Shown here: positions 1 to 15,085 of the stretch, one piece after another
Layout: the number at the start of each line of letters is the position of its first letter
Numbering within the stretch: the stretch's first letter is position 1
Source: Allodiplogaster sudhausi
Lineage: Eukaryota; Nematoda; Chromadorea; Rhabditida; Diplogasteridae
NCBI GenBank assembly: GCA_945643635.1
Contig: CALZFC010000033.1
Location: forward strand, 3,786,001-3,850,000
Length of the DNA: 64,000 nt
Direction of reading: 5' to 3'
The notes under the pieces: model-generated
Seen by the model: only the letters and a program-made list of their open reading frames with translations
Database searches by the model: none
What the model was told of the DNA's origin: nothing
Made by a program: the position numbers and the translations under genes

Positions 1-99
1 GGAGGTGACTCGATTTCTTTCAATTAAAAAAAAAAGATTGGAATGAAATTGATGTAGCTGTTTCTCAAAATCATTAATTCGAAACCTATCTTCTTGCAG

Positions 100-1880
<1,781 letters not shown>

Positions 1881-2721
1881 GCCAGCAACCCTAAGTCCTT
1901 CTCCCTAATCTCTCCTTATCCTTAATCTCTCCTTATGTCCCAAGCCTTAATCTCACACTAGAGCTAATACATGCCATACTACGTTTCATACACATACATA
2001 TATAGCAATCATGAACTTATATATCACCCAGTTCCGGGAAGACTTGAACGGTATCATTCTCATTGCTCAGGTTCCCGTCCCAAACAGAAAACCTCTGAAA
2101 CCAATAGCCATTGCCGTGCGTGTCCTTTTATTAATCCACTCCCCATACTTTCATGCCCTCGCCCTCTTGACTGTTTTATCGGATTATTGCATAGACGAAG
2201 TAACATTCTTGTATCATATTCATATTCGGCAGAAATGCTGCTAAGCTTTTCTTTATATTATTAACAACGTGCTCATGCTTTTGTACAAGAGCTCAACGGT
2301 TTCTACTGTGTAGTATTCCTTGTCTTGTCCACTCGAGTAGGTGTTATTGTAGCATTACTTGGAAGACCGAAGTTACGCTAGCTATCTTTGTGAAGAATAA
2401 GAGTTATTTAAGTAGAAAACGAAAGATAAAGTAATGTATTGTGGTGTCTGCTGTTCTGTTTACAAGGCAAGGTCACAATATGGTTGGAAGTCATAAAAAC
2501 TAAACTCTGCCGCTTTTCTCGTCGTCTCTCAACTGATTGCCTAATATTTATATCTGTGTATTCTATATCTCTCCTCTCTCTCTCTCCTCTCTCTCCTCTC
2601 TCTCTCTCTCTCTCCCTCTCTCTCTCCTCTCTCACTCTCTCTTTCCCTCCTCTCTCTATCTCTCCGTCTCTCGCCCGCTCTCCCTCCCTCCTCTCTCTAT
2701 CTTTCCCTCTCTCGCTTGCCT

Positions 2722-2776
<55 letters not shown>

Positions 2777-2809
2777 TGAAGAAGGAGTCCGATTTGCACT
2801 GCCGGTCGA
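1881..2809. other. Intergenic region between convergent genes with a long (CT)n tract
   Basis: This holds the UGP2 3' UTR and the downstream flank of the converging minus-strand gene. Bases 2572-2774 are almost pure imperfect (CT)n. No further gene is seen. Confidence 0.7.
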
Positions 2810-4998
2810 TCACACATGAATTAAATAGGTTTCCAGCAGAATGGAATCGAAGGACGTAGTGGCTGTAGTGGAATTTGTACTTGAACGCGTGCACATCTGT
2901 GCACTGTCTGAGTCAGAGGACAAGATGAGCTCCCTCCTTTTCTGGACCTGAATATTTTTCTCTCTTACAACTAGTATGATAAAGTGGATCTGTGATACCA
3001 TGCAACAATTTTTTTTAATAAACAATTTATTCAAATCAGCTAGACGCTTTCTATCGTAAAGGATATTTGAATGTTTAAAATATGATGAAAACCATCGCGA
3101 CGTCAAAATGAAAGATGAAATACATTGCACTTATTGCTGGTTGTCAGCATACCAGTCGGAATAGAAAAAAAAACAGTTTGGTCTACAATCATGTTAGGAA
3201 TGTCTGCAAATAACTAAAGTGAAATTTTGGTGAAGAATAAATCAGTGGCTAGAAATAGTTCAATAATGTGTGGGACTGTTCAATTTTAACAGGACACATC
3301 CACTAGAATTGACTTTGGCACAAATTACGGAGCTTGGCTAATTTTTTTTATGAGTGATAAACTAGCGAAAACATCGAGATTGATTCTAAAATATTCTATG
3401 AGGGTAAACTATGGCAAGTCGTCATTTTTGTGAGCAATGTATAATAGAAAGCATAATCACTGGGTATGTTTGAGGGACTAGTAAGGGAATGCCTTCAACT
3501 ACGAATAGGAAATATGAATAGACATGCTAAAGTTCACGTAACATTACTTTTACATTGTGTAACACAATGTTACGTGGTGCGTGACATTCAGAGCCTTGTC
3601 GTCTCGCTGTCGTCACTCACTGCAAGTGCAGCAGCGAGCTGCGAGTTGGCTGGATCGAGCTTCTGGAAGAAAGGAGCAGTGGAAAAATAGTAACTTAATT
3701 AATAATTATTAATATAGTTTTTAAAAGATTAAAACAAACAATTGAAAACTGACGAGTTGCTCTGGCTTAAGCTCAAGTGTCTTTGAGACTTCGCGCACCT
3801 TTTCCGCCGTGTTTGGCAAAGCATTCATGGCGTGAGAGGCCTGTTGAAAACGAAATTAATTTTTTTTTCTAGAAAATCTAAATGTAGAAGTGAACTATAA
3901 ATTTTCAAAATGTAAAAAAAATCATAATTAGTATTACCAGTTGCTCTGGCCTCAACTCGAGCGGCGACGTCGCGACGACGGAGGCCGTGCTGTTCATCTG
4001 AGATGAGATAGAAAGAGAGATAGCGAGAGACCGCGAGGACGAGAGAGAATGAGGGGAAAAGACAAAGAAAAAGAGAGAAGGAAAATGGAGAGGATGAGAC
4101 ATAGTATAATATTAGAGGCAGAGATACGATTGAATAGAAGAGACACGGCGATGACGAGCAAGGGAGTGGGTTTTCAACAAGGAAGAATATATGTACATAT
4201 ATACTTACTACGTGCACACTTACATACGTATATGTATGTGCATCTATGTATGTAGCAAATCTAAAAACCACCTATTCCTTCACGGACCACTATGTAGAAA
4301 GGAGGCAGAATAAATGTAGGGAGGGTTTAAAATATGCCCTCCTATGTTTGACTCCTCTTCATTTCTCTCTCTCTCTCTCTCTCTCTCGCTCTCTCGTACG
4401 CCTTCTATTCTCCCTCTCTCCTCTCTTTTGCCCCTGGGGAGCGGTCGAAGTGTCCCTTCCGTTTCTTACTTCTCCTCACTGTCAGCTGTCGCGCATGCCT
4501 AGAGGTGTCCGAAGGCAATTAATCTGTCTATGCCGAGAGAGAGAGAGATTCAGAGAGAGAGAGAGAGAGATCAGAGATACAGAGAAAAGAGGGAGAGACA
4601 TGACAGAGGTGAGAGGAGAATGAGAGAAAGATTCCTCGTTCCTATGCGGTCGCGCGCTTTCATTGCAAAAAGCAGCAAATGCGATAGCAAAGGCGCCTGT
4701 CAATAATTCAAAGAAGTAAATCCTCTCAAGATTCTAAATTGTGAAAATAAGCGATGAATTCGATCTTAATGCGATAGAGTGATAAGCACCAAAATTGCTT
4801 AAACATTGATTTTCAATGTCCTATGATGAAGATAACAAAGATTAGCCAACATCTGTAAAGGAGAAGGCATTTCTCTCGGCAAGGATTACGTGTTCCAGCA
4901 TTTGTAAGCGCATCGAACTGTGCGACTGTTAGCCGTCGTCTCGTCAGTTTTGTGACTCCTTCCTGCATACTCTTGACAGCTCAGTTCGTTCTCTCCTT

Positions 4999-5051
<53 letters not shown>

Positions 5052-6844
5052 GTCCTTCGTCTTTATCTCTCACCACATTCCTCTGACTCGCAGTCACTCT
5101 CTCACTCCGCCCTTACTTCTTATCTCTATCTAATTCCTTTGCCCCTCTTCCACGCCCCGTTGTTTGAGCTTGCAAACATCTGACGTATGCATGAAGATAG
5201 GAATATGCATGAAGATGCATGAAGGAATGAGCATACCAATAGTAAGACACAAACAGTAAGATGCACCACAATCACGAAATAACCATTCTCGCATGCATCA
5301 ACTATAGCATATATGTTAGGTTGGCCAATCAGGAAATTTCAGACTGATATATGTAATACCACCTAATGACAGGCGCCACAATGGAATCAACGGGTTTTGC
5401 TGCAAAAATAATTGAACCACATCAACCGTAACATTTTCTCCATGGCAACCGAGGAATTTGACCTTTTTTCAATCAGTTTGCAGACGCGCTGCTTTTCTCG
5501 CGTAAAATCGGTGCAATTCTAATAGCTTACGATTGAATTATTCTAACAAATATATTACAAAATATAAATAAATAAGAAAACAGAAAACGTTTAAATACCT
5601 TGACAGTGCGCGGCTTAGGCACGGGCGGGCTGGCGCCGGCGGACGGCCGACGGGTGGCTGGCATTGGTGCCGGCGCCGCGGTGGTCTCCGGTGGCGCCGC
5701 CAGCTTTTCCGCAGCCTTCGGCAATGCAGCCGCGCCATTCTCCATCGCCGCTTCCTAGCAATGGAAAGAATTAACGGCTATAGAAAGGCATTTCATCTTT
5801 TTCAAAGGTTTAGTTCAAAAAAAATATATATGTGTATATGTACGTAATTAAATTTGTCGGCAACATCATCCCAAAAAGGAGGAAAGCGGTGAAAATTAAA
5901 TAATCATAATAAACAAAAAGTGTTGTAAGTAAAAAAAACCTGAGTCGGCGGCGGCGGTGCCGGTCTCTTCTTTGCAATCGTCACGTATCCACCAGAGTCG
6001 TCGGTAGCTCCGTTGTTGTGCTTACGTTCGATCTTGGTCTGCCTCTTTTCGGTGGCGCCAGGGAGTGCTGGCGCCGTGAAGGCTGGCGCCGAAAGTCCGA
6101 GGGTCATTGTAGGAACCGCCGCTGGCGCCGGCGCCTTGCTGAGTGGCCGGCTGGAGTCGAGCCCGCCCGGCCTGTCCACGACTATCGACAGCGTCACGGG
6201 CGGTGGCGAGACGCGCGCGTCTTGTCGCGCGTCGTGCCGCGACTGACGCGGCGGCGGTGCCACGTCGCCACTCGGCTTGCGGAACACGACCGAGGACGCT
6301 GGCGGCGTGCCCGGCGGTTTCGCCGATCGAGACGGCGGCGCCGGCGGTCGCGGAGGCGCTCCGCCTCGTCGAGGCAGCGTCGCGACGGATGGCAGCGCGC
6401 GCACGTCGTCGGTGAAGTTCTCGTAGTCGCCCGGATACGCCGCAGATGAAGCGGAAGAGGAAGAGATGTTGGCATAATTTCCTATCGGAGAGAACTCCTC
6501 CAAAAATGGCGAAGCCGCAGAGACGCTCTTCGAACGGGAAGCGGGACGCAGGTAGCCGGCGTGCGGTGCGGGGAAGCTCAATTTTTAATTATTTAGACAA
6601 TTTGTTGTGTAATCACTGTGAAAAAACGGGAATTATTATTAGAGAATTGGACGGGTGGGCGGAGCTTACGAGACATCTAGCAGATTCGGTCGCGGCGAAT
6701 TCAGAGAGCGGACTGTGCCCTTGGCGGTCGGCGTCGTCGCGGGCGTGGAGGAGGAGGAGGGAAAGCGGCTGTGGCGGCCAGGCAGGGAACCGCCGTTGGA
6801 GGCAGCTTGAGAGGCGCGAGACGGCAGAGGGATCTGCTCCAGGG
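2810..6844 (-). CDS. Proline/serine-rich disordered scaffold-like protein, 5' end unresolved
   Basis: Not recognised by name. Seven exons join in one frame on the minus strand: 6844-6670, 6576-5940, 5754-5599, 3997-3938, 3840-3754, 3662-3621 and 2941-2810, ending in TGA. The total is 1289 nt, about 428 codons plus an unseen N-terminus, and phases agree at every junction. The protein is low-complexity and looks intrinsically disordered. It contains Pro-rich SH3-ligand-like stretches (RPAPPPPTQ, SPPVPKPRTVK, APPRPPAPPSR) and tyrosines in SH2-ligand-like settings (GNYANI, GDYENF, GGYVTI). A related phrase occurs twice, LELRPEQL and LELKPEQL, in neighbouring small exons. This composition suggests a tyrosine-phosphorylated adaptor at the membrane or cytoskeleton, which is inference only. 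Further 5' exons may lie at 7.0-7.5 kb (for example around 7060-7250 and 7420-7460), but I could not fix their splice sites. One acceptor (6577) is GAG type. Confidence 0.65.
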
Positions 6845-6845
6845 C

Positions 6846-6851
6846 TGAGAA

Positions 6852-6906
<55 letters not shown>

Positions 6907-7263
6907 ACGAGAGAGATGGAACGCGTAAGATTAAAAAAAATTTAGCTACAAAGAAACTAGAAGACTAACTATAAAGCATTTCTTCCGAAGTAAATATATT
7001 GGTGTTTATATGTTTATTTTATTTATATTTTATCCCCGAGATAAACTGCTCTTCAACAGATTATCATGCAGCATTGCGAGGCATCTCCCAACAATTGGAA
7101 GATGATGTCATTGCGAGGAAAGAGCTGCAGATTGTGAGGGGGAAAGGACAAAGAACCAACAATCGATCGGAGTTATCGGACGGCACAGAGCTTCCACCAG
7201 AGCATCCACTGGGTCCGAACGGTCGACATGAGAGATGTGCCTGCGGCAAGAGGAATAGGAAGG

Positions 7264-7309
<46 letters not shown>

Positions 7310-7616
7310 GAGGTAAGAGAGGGAGATAGAAGAGATTGTGATAGGGAGAATAGAGGAGAGAGTGGAGAGAAAGAGAGAAGACGGGAGTAAGAAGATTCAA
7401 ACTGAAAGTTAGTGGGCGGCGTGATGAGCGGATTCCTTCGTGGCGATGGCGTCGGCCGAACTGCCGGCATTCTCAAGGAAGGTCAGCCAGGAATATAATA
7501 AAAGAACGATTGCAACTAAATGATTCAGAAAACATTCGCACGTGACAAAGAGAACATGAGCGACCGGCGACCGTGAAAGTTGACGACGAATTAGATAAAG
7601 GAGCCGACCGAGAGCA

Positions 7617-7668
<52 letters not shown>

Positions 7669-7838
7669 GTATGAGATAGAGAGAGGCGACGAGACAAAAA
7701 TAAAAGAACAAAAAAGATATTGCCCCAAGAAAGCGAGCCTGTTGAGAAAGGTGGCAGCAAGGGAGAGTTAAAGGGAGATGAAAGAGTGTTGAATGCGATC
7801 CAGCCGGTCAATACAATAGCCATGGCCAACAACGTTCA

Positions 7839-7889
<51 letters not shown>

Positions 7890-8300
7890 ACTCCTCGCCC
7901 TCTCTTGCTGGTGATTTGTATAATGGGAGGAGGCGAGAGAGGAAAGTCACAACATTTCTACTTCGAATGATGCGAACAAGGGTAGTGGGTGAGAACGAGC
8001 GAGAGAGGGAGTGAGAGAGAGAGGGAGTGAGAGAGAGAGGGAGAAAGAGAGAGAGTGGGAGAGAGTGGAAGAGAGGGGAGAGAGAGAGAGAGAGAGAGTA
8101 AGAGGCATAAGAAGAGAGGGCAGAGCGATTCTGTGCGATCGAGATTGCTGACAACAGCAGCACCATAAACTGATAACGAAGTATGAAGTGAGAGTGTGGA
8201 GGAAGATAAAGAGGAAGAGAAAGAGAAAGCGAAATAGAAAGAGAAAGAGAAAGAAAAAGAGAAAGAGAAGAGGAGAAAAAGAGAATTAGAAAGCAAAATT
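6846..8300. repeat. Cluster of (GA)n/(CT)n microsatellites
   Basis: Runs of near-perfect (GA)n occur at about 6849-6910, 7268-7306, 7618-7662 and 7995-8100, a (CT)n run at 7837-7890, and GAGAAA-type repeats at 8205-8290. They separate short unique stretches that may hold 5' exons of the proline-rich gene. The strand switch at 7837 makes adjacent tracts complementary. Confidence 0.85.
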
Positions 8301-8573
8301 GGTGTACACGTGTTTATATTCGACGTTCCGAAAACAAAGTACAGTCAAATTATTTATTACAGTGGGTATATGTACATAGTATGTATGTTGATCGAACAAG
8401 TTACAACAATTCAAGATTACAATTAGAAGCAGACATTTAAAAATTTAATTTTGCATAAAATTCGGCGCAGTGAATCTCTAATAATAATAATACTTATTAT
8501 AATATTATAATAATGAGAAAAGCGTCGTGGAGAGCATTCCAGCAAGAAAAAAAAGCACTATTCCAGGGAGCAT

Positions 8574-9374
8574 TTACTTGCTTCCCGGCGGAACCCAACC
8601 ACCGAAGCCCTCTTCGAGGTCCACGGCGAGTTGCATCAGAAGGCGGTCAGAGCCCTCGCTTCCGACCAGCTTAAATGAAAACTTCCGTCAGCGATTTCTT
8701 TGATGCAACATTATAGGATCAAGAACGCTCCCGGCTTGGATGAGGAGCTCCATAATTTATGTACATACATAAGTGGTGATAGAAAAAAGTATGTATAAGT
8801 ACATAGTATGTATGTATGTAAAAACAAAAGTGATGATGACTACAACCCCCCCCCCCCCTCTGACCTGAACACCCCGTGGCATGCCCTTTGCTCCCCCCCC
8901 CCTCTGACCTGAACACCCCGTGGCATGCCCTTTGCTCCCCCCCCCCCTCTGACCTGAACACCCCTTGGCATGCCCTTTGCTCCCCCCCACTCTGACCTGA
9001 ACACCCCGTGGCATGCCCTTTGCTCCCCCCCCCCCTCTGACCTGAACACCCCTTGGCATGCCCTTTGCTCCAAGACTGCCGATTGGGCAAGTGATGGCGG
9101 GAGTGGCCAGCACATTGTAGAGAGCCGTGTACCAGAGATTCGCAAGCTTGAAAACCGACTGAAAATAGTTGGGCACTTTTTAAATTTATTCTTTCATCTT
9201 GTTATATAGAGAAAATAATTTATAAAATAACAAAAATTCTTGGAGTAAAATGCCTAGCCTGGTTGTGGAAGTACGGCTCGTCCGGGTGCGGGGGGCAGAC
9301 AATTACACCGTTGGAGCCGAGGAGATTGGAGAGCTGGCGACGGAGGGCTTCGCGCTTCGTGATCATCTGGAGAA

Positions 9375-9420
<46 letters not shown>

Positions 9421-9841
9421 GCAACGAGAGGGGAATCAGCCCCAAGCTTTTTCTCCTCTTTCATTTACATATGCAGCAGCGGTATTTCTCTCACTCTCTC
9501 TCTCTCTTGCTCTCTCTCTCTCTCGCTCTCTACATATCTCAACCTGTCTATATGTTGACTGCTCTCCCTCCCTCTCCTCTTTCCCCTGTTTCTCGTTATA
9601 TCTCTACGTCTCTCCCTCGTTCTCTTCATCTCTCTCTCTCTCGCTCTCTACATATCTCAACCTGTCTATATGTTGACTGCTCTCCCTCCCTCTCCTCTTT
9701 CCCCTGTTTCTCGTTATATCTCTACTTCTCTCCCTCGTTCTCTTCATCTCTCTCTCTCTCGCTCTCTACATATCTCAACCTGTCTATATGTTTACTGCTC
9801 TCCCTCCCTCTCCTCTTTCCCCTGTTTCTCGTTATATCTCT

Positions 9842-9885
<44 letters not shown>

Positions 9886-11893
9886 CCTCCTTCTTCCACT
9901 CCTCGTCGTGACTCTCTGCTAGATAGTCGAATAGAATGGATGTCATCATGGTGGGTGCGGAGTGTCTCTTGCTGTTCCCTCCCCTCCACAGGCCAACGAG
10001 CAACTCACGCCATGCGCTTGAACTCGCCAACTCCTGCAAGCGGAAGCATAACTGAATTAGAATTAGAATTAGAAAGAAGTATATCAGCAAATTCATATAA
10101 AAATATTCTCATCTGAAGACTATAAAAATATAAAATTTTATAGATGCCGAGACTGTAACACCCTTAACAAATTACTGCTTTTCAGATTTACAGGAGGTTT
10201 ACATGGGTCTCTCGCGCTCTCTCTCTCTCTCTCTCTCTCACTCTCACTCTCTCTTAAACTCTCTCTCGCTCCGCTCTCTCTTTCTCTGTCTCGTTCTCTC
10301 TCTGTAGCTGTATCTCTCTCTCCTTGCCTGTCTCTCCCTCTCTCCATCTCTCTGCCTCTCTCTCTCTCTCTCTGCCACCTCTTCATTCGCCACGCATTGC
10401 CATGTGTTGGTGGAGCCTGGCGCCTTGACGGACGCGCCGTACATGCCGGCGGTGAAGCGAGCGAGCGGCAGTCGGATGGCCGTGGCAGTAGTACGGTACT
10501 TACCTTCGAGAAACGAGACCGTCTGAAGAAAGGAGAGGTGTAGATCGATTTTCGATTTTTATTGAATTCATTAATTTTTTTTTTTACATTAAATTAATAA
10601 AATCTAATTTTTAAAAGCTGAAAAATTACTCTAAACTTTATAGGACAAGAAAGTAGGCTGATTCATTAATTATTTTCAAATTCCTTACCTTTTCAATGGA
10701 GTCTCTCATCTCGGCCGTCGCCTTCTCGCTGACAAAGTCGTAGTCTTCAATGTAGAAGATGCGAAGATCGTCGATGGGCAGCTCCCGATGCTTGCTGTGT
10801 GGAATGCCGTGGAGAACCTGCGAGGAGGGAATATTGTCTCAGACTTCCAGATTATTACATTATTTCTAAAGTACATATGTAGATACAAAAATTTAATATT
10901 TTAAATTTATGTTTCGCAAGTAAGCAGCTTACGTCGTAGAAGACGGCGAGGTCCTCAGCGTATCTACACATGGGCCCGATTCGAACCATCTTGTCGTTCC
11001 GGTAGCAGCCGGGCGACTTCGACGGTTCCATTCCGGCCAGGAGAGCGACGTCTTTTTTTAGAGAGAGAGAGATAGGCGATAGATTGCAATTCAAAGAGAG
11101 AGATAGAAAGTGAGAGAGTAATAGAAAGAAAGAGGGAGGGAGAGCAAGAGAGAGAGAGGTCATTCGCACCCGTGGTGGTCGCGAGGCCAAAGACTCCACA
11201 GGCGTACGCCGGATACCGGATGCTGCCTCCGATGTCGGTGCCGATGCCGATCTGCAGAGTACGAAACCTCATCATACCGTAATTTTGTAGCACTAAAAAT
11301 CCGCTCCAGCCTGACCACGGAAGCCGCGGCGCCCAGCAGCGCGCCCTCGCCACCCGAAGAGCCTCCGCACGTGCGACGGCTGTCGTATGGATTAACGGTG
11401 CGACCGTAGATGGTGTTGATGCACTCGAGTGCGAGCACCATCTCGGGCACGTTCGACACCGCGAGCGGAATCGCGCCGGCGGCCATCATTCTGGAGAGGA
11501 AGAATAAAATATGAAGTTTATTTATGTGATATTTATTCATTTCGTACAACGGAAAAAAATTCTCTATAAATAAAAACAACTAATTATTGCCATTCTTTTG
11601 AAATTTTTCCCCATCAACACGAAAGTCACACATGTATGTATATATGTATGAACTATTCGAAATAAATTTAAATCAGGAAAAAACTTTTGCCACGCTGGCA
11701 GCTCGCGACCATTTTTCCATCTTATAAGTTCACCGCAAGGCTCAGCAACACGAACCTATCGATAATGAGCGCATTCTTCTCCGCGACGCGACCGCGCCAC
11801 TTCTCTATCCCGACCGTCACGGCCAACCCGGCGACAGAGGTGGCGTCCTTTGCTGTGAAGGGAACGCCGAGGAGTGGACGAGTGTGGGAGAGC

Positions 11894-11936
<43 letters not shown>

Positions 11937-12346
11937 CGAGTGAAAAGGGATAGAGAGAGACAGAGAGGAGTGAGCGAAATAGAGATAGAGAGAGAGAGAG
12001 AAAGAGGGAGGGAGGGAGAGGAGAGAAAGAGATAGTAGAGAGGAGAGAAATTGATAGAACAGCGGAATGAGCAACTGGAGAGTCTTGCCTCATCGAGCTG
12101 GATATCGTCGGCCGAAGAGATAATTTCGTCCACCTAGAAATTCTGCTTTTTTTGCTGCATGAGAATTATATAAAATTTTTTTAATAACGATACTTTTATT
12201 TAAAATAAAGATGATTCCTTAAAATGAAGACCTTGGCTGCTTGTTGGCGCACCGAATCGTAGTCAGAATCAGCCACTGCGTTGAGGAGACCGTTCACTTC
12301 GGAGAGACGGGCAATGTACGCGTTCACCAGTTCAGTACTTGTAATC

Positions 12347-12399
<53 letters not shown>

Positions 12400-12633
12400 C
12401 GAGAGAGGATGAGAGAGAGAGGAAAAGAGAAAAAAAGAAAAAAAAGTGAAAAAGAGAGAAAAAGAGAGTATGAGAGAGGGAAAAGAGAGGGAGAGAGAGA
12501 GAGGAAGAGAGGGGAAAAGAGACAAAGAGAGAGGATGAGAGAGGGAGAGAGGAAAAGAGAGAGCGAGAGAGAGAGGAAGAGAGAGGAAAAGAGAGACAGA
12601 GAAAGGATGAGAGAGAGAGAGGAAGAGAGAGAT

Positions 12634-12677
<44 letters not shown>

Positions 12678-12978
12678 AACGGCTGTTATGTCTTTCGTAC
12701 TTGTCTGTCTCTAATGGCGGAGGCTGCCTTGGTGGCCGAGAGAAGCAGCAGACGATCTTTGGGAGGAGAAACGAGAAGGCGAGGACGAGTGGCGTAATAG
12801 AGAGAGAAGATGAGGTTGACGGCGAGGAAGTAGACTGGAAGGAAGGAAATTTAAGTTGTTCATTAAATACTATTTGAATGCATATCTTGAGAAAAAGAAG
12901 AAAAAAAATTTACTTTTCCCTACTTTTCGCAAGGATTTCGACAATGTCGGAGTAGGGCTTGGAATGAAGGCTTGGCAT
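8574..12978 (-). CDS. FAAH2: Fatty-acid amide hydrolase 2-like amidase, complete
   Basis: Amidase-signature serine hydrolase expected to cleave fatty-acid amides such as N-acylethanolamines at a membrane. Fourteen minus-strand exons join in phase to 1629 nt (542 residues; FAAH2 family about 530): 12978-12924, 12834-12701, 12345-12232, 12133-12089, 11892-11756, 11490-11316, 11251-11170, 11051-10933, 10817-10689, 10522-10379, 10033-9887, 9366-9232, 9158-9042, 8669-8574. A hydrophobic N-terminal segment (about residues 18-35) is a likely anchor. The Ser-Ser-Lys triad is visible: Lys131 in VPFTAKDA, Ser206 in CGGSSGGEG and Ser230 in GTDIGGSIR; the 206/230 spacing equals 217/241 of rat FAAH. GPMCRYAEDLA and the C-terminal GGWVPPGSK also fit. 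The intron after 12089 is GC-AG (GAG|gcaaga). The donor at 9041 lies in a minisatellite that copies this exon end. The gene is head to head with Notch, 2.1 kb apart. Confidence 0.93.
8845..9072 (-). repeat. 44-45 bp minisatellite, 5 copies, made from an exon end plus splice donor
   Basis: Five tandem units, with the motif TCTGACCTGAACACCCC recurring at about 8860, 8904, 8949, 8992 and 9037. Read on the minus strand, each unit contains the 3' end of the amidase exon (Gly-Ala-Lys-Gly-Met-Pro-Arg-Gly-Val-Gln), its GT donor (CAG|gtcaga) and a poly-G run of variable length. The splice donor is therefore present in five nearly identical copies. Confidence 0.9.
9480..9885. repeat. 118-bp tandem minisatellite, about 3 copies, ending in (CT)n
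   Basis: The phrase CAACCTGTCTATATG starts near 9540, 9658 and 9776, giving a 118-bp period with few differences (for example gttgactg versus gtttactg). It lies in an amidase intron and runs into a pure (CT)n tract at 9842-9883. Confidence 0.85.
12351..12674. repeat. (GA)n-rich tract in an amidase intron
   Basis: Pure (GA)n at 12351-12392 decays into GAGAGGAAAAGA-type repeats up to 12674. It sits directly at the acceptor side of the 12834/12345 intron and forms that intron's polypyrimidine tract on the minus strand. Confidence 0.85.
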
Positions 12979-13243
12979 CGCTGACTATGCTGACGTGACC
13001 GACTTATTGTCTGAAAGTGAGAGTATTAAAATGCGCGCTAAAAAATTAAATATATTGCATACAATAAGTCACCGATACTAAAACATACATACATGTAAGC
13101 CGAGCAGGAATTAATTTTCAGAAAGGAAAACTTTCTCTATGTTTCCGTTACTCGAGCTGAAGGTGTATGGTCTTATATGTAGTCTCTTCTATTGATGGAG
13201 AAGGAAAGGAGAAAAAACGAGAGAAAACTCGAGACTCTAGATC

Positions 13244-13311
<68 letters not shown>

Positions 13312-15085
13312 AAGAGAGAGAGAGAGCGAGAGAGAGAGAGAGACAGAGCGATTGAGAGAGAGAGCGAGAGAGAGAGAGAGAGAGAAAGAGATCGATAGAG
13401 CGAGAGAGAGAGAGAGAGAGCAAGAGAGAGAGAGAGAGAGAGAGGTGAGAATTGCAAAGTGATACGGGAGCAATAGGAAATTAAAAAAAAACCAAGGGGG
13501 ATGGTGAGAAAGGCAGAGATGCAGGCAAAGTGAGTAAGAAAAGGGCAAATAGAGTGAGATGAGAGAGAGAGAGAGAGAGAGAGAGAGTAAGACAAAAGAT
13601 AGAGAGAGACAGAGACAGAAAGAGAATCGAGTGATTGAGCGTGACTGAAGGGACACTTTTTTCAAGAAGGTCTTAAAATGGCTACATACAATAGGTGCTT
13701 GATACGCCCTAATATGTATGTATGTACGTTCCTTCACCATATCTTATCTTTAATGCATAAGAAAATGAGTGAGAATACATGTAGGTCTATTTTTTTATAC
13801 CTGAGAGAATGAGACTGAGAGAGAGAGAGAGAGTGGGGACGAATGAGAAAGTGAGGGAGTAAGAAAGAGAGAATAAGATAGCGAAGGAGAGAGTGATAGG
13901 AAGCATCGTAGACAGAGCCAACTCAAGGAGCATCAATTTCAATGAAATCCAATGTAAATAAAAAAGTATGTCTACATTGACAGCGTCTGGAGTGCTTTAA
14001 ACGGGCAGACCAATGTGGTATTTTTGAGCGAAATAATAATGCACGGAGGAATTGGGTAACAGAACACTCGGTATACTTTCATGGCTTGTATTGTTAACAT
14101 TATTGAGAAATGATGTCCACATGACTGTTGAGAAACGGAACACAAACGTTTGCAGCAGAATGCCTTTTCTGCTCTCCCTTTCTTTTTTCACTCTCTCGCT
14201 CTCCTCTCTCTCTTTCTCTCTCTCTCACTCAGGGCACTCTCTCCCCCTCTCACTCTATCACTCTAATTCCCCTTCGTTTCTTTCTCTAATTCTCTTTCTT
14301 TTAGCTGCCTGCATGGAATGACTATTCTCAGAACCATTAATTTCCTTCATTTTGCTTTTGCTTTTCTCTGTCATGACATTCATCATTTCCTGCCTTGACT
14401 GTCTGCACAGCGAAAGAAAAAAAAATATATATGCAGGAGATGCCTTTCCTTTGTGTGCAATGTACTTTGCCTTGTGATTGGGCCAGTTCGGAAAAAATAT
14501 CTGTAAAAGGTAAAACATTAAAGACAACATTAAATAAAAAATAAATATATTTTATAAACTCTTCGTTCATCTGGCAAATAGCTTTTCATTGAACAAGCAT
14601 TTTGAGCAAAATAATCCCTAAGCTTTGCACAAAGAGTGAGTATATCAAGGTCAAGTAGCCATAATAATGCATATGGTTATTTTAATAGCATTACATGTAG
14701 ATCATAAACGAACAACCTGGGCGATTTACCTTATTGATTTCTTTCTAAAGTTCTGTTCAATAAACGCTGACACTTTTACACACTTTGTCCGAATTTTAAT
14801 TAAGGGAAAAAAATATATAAAAAAAATACACTAATTGCACATTACTGTACAAAGAATTGAATTTGATAAATTTCTATTTAATCTCCCGCTCGTACAGAAG
14901 CCCGAACTGCAGGGCCCGTCACAGATGGTGTGGGATGCATTTTTCCTCCAAATATAACTCGTGACCGCACTAAAATGGCGCGTTAAAATCCGGCAATTCC
15001 CAATTTGCTTAAATCCGTTTCGTTTCCTTTTTGCAAGGTTTGCGTCGGTAATTTTGTATCATAACCTTGTTAATCGAAAGCAAGA
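12979..15085. promoter_or_regulatory. Intergenic region between the divergent amidase and Notch genes
   Basis: About 2.1 kb separate the two start codons, so upstream control elements of both genes should lie here. Bases 13245-13442 are nearly pure (GA)n, with shorter GA tracts at 13561-13587 and 13817-13834 and a CT-rich stretch at 14176-14300. The last 400 bp are AT-rich and unique. No TATA box or other specific site is claimed. Confidence 0.5.

Noticed and set aside
2439..2819. Long open frames of Ser-Leu-Ser-Leu or Arg-Glu-Arg-Glu across the window
   Set aside because: They are translations of (CT)n and (GA)n repeats, open in several frames on both strands, and have no codon or homology signal.
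8845..9072. Direct repeats resembling a CRISPR array
   Set aside because: The units are contiguous with no unique spacers, and they derive from the amidase exon end.
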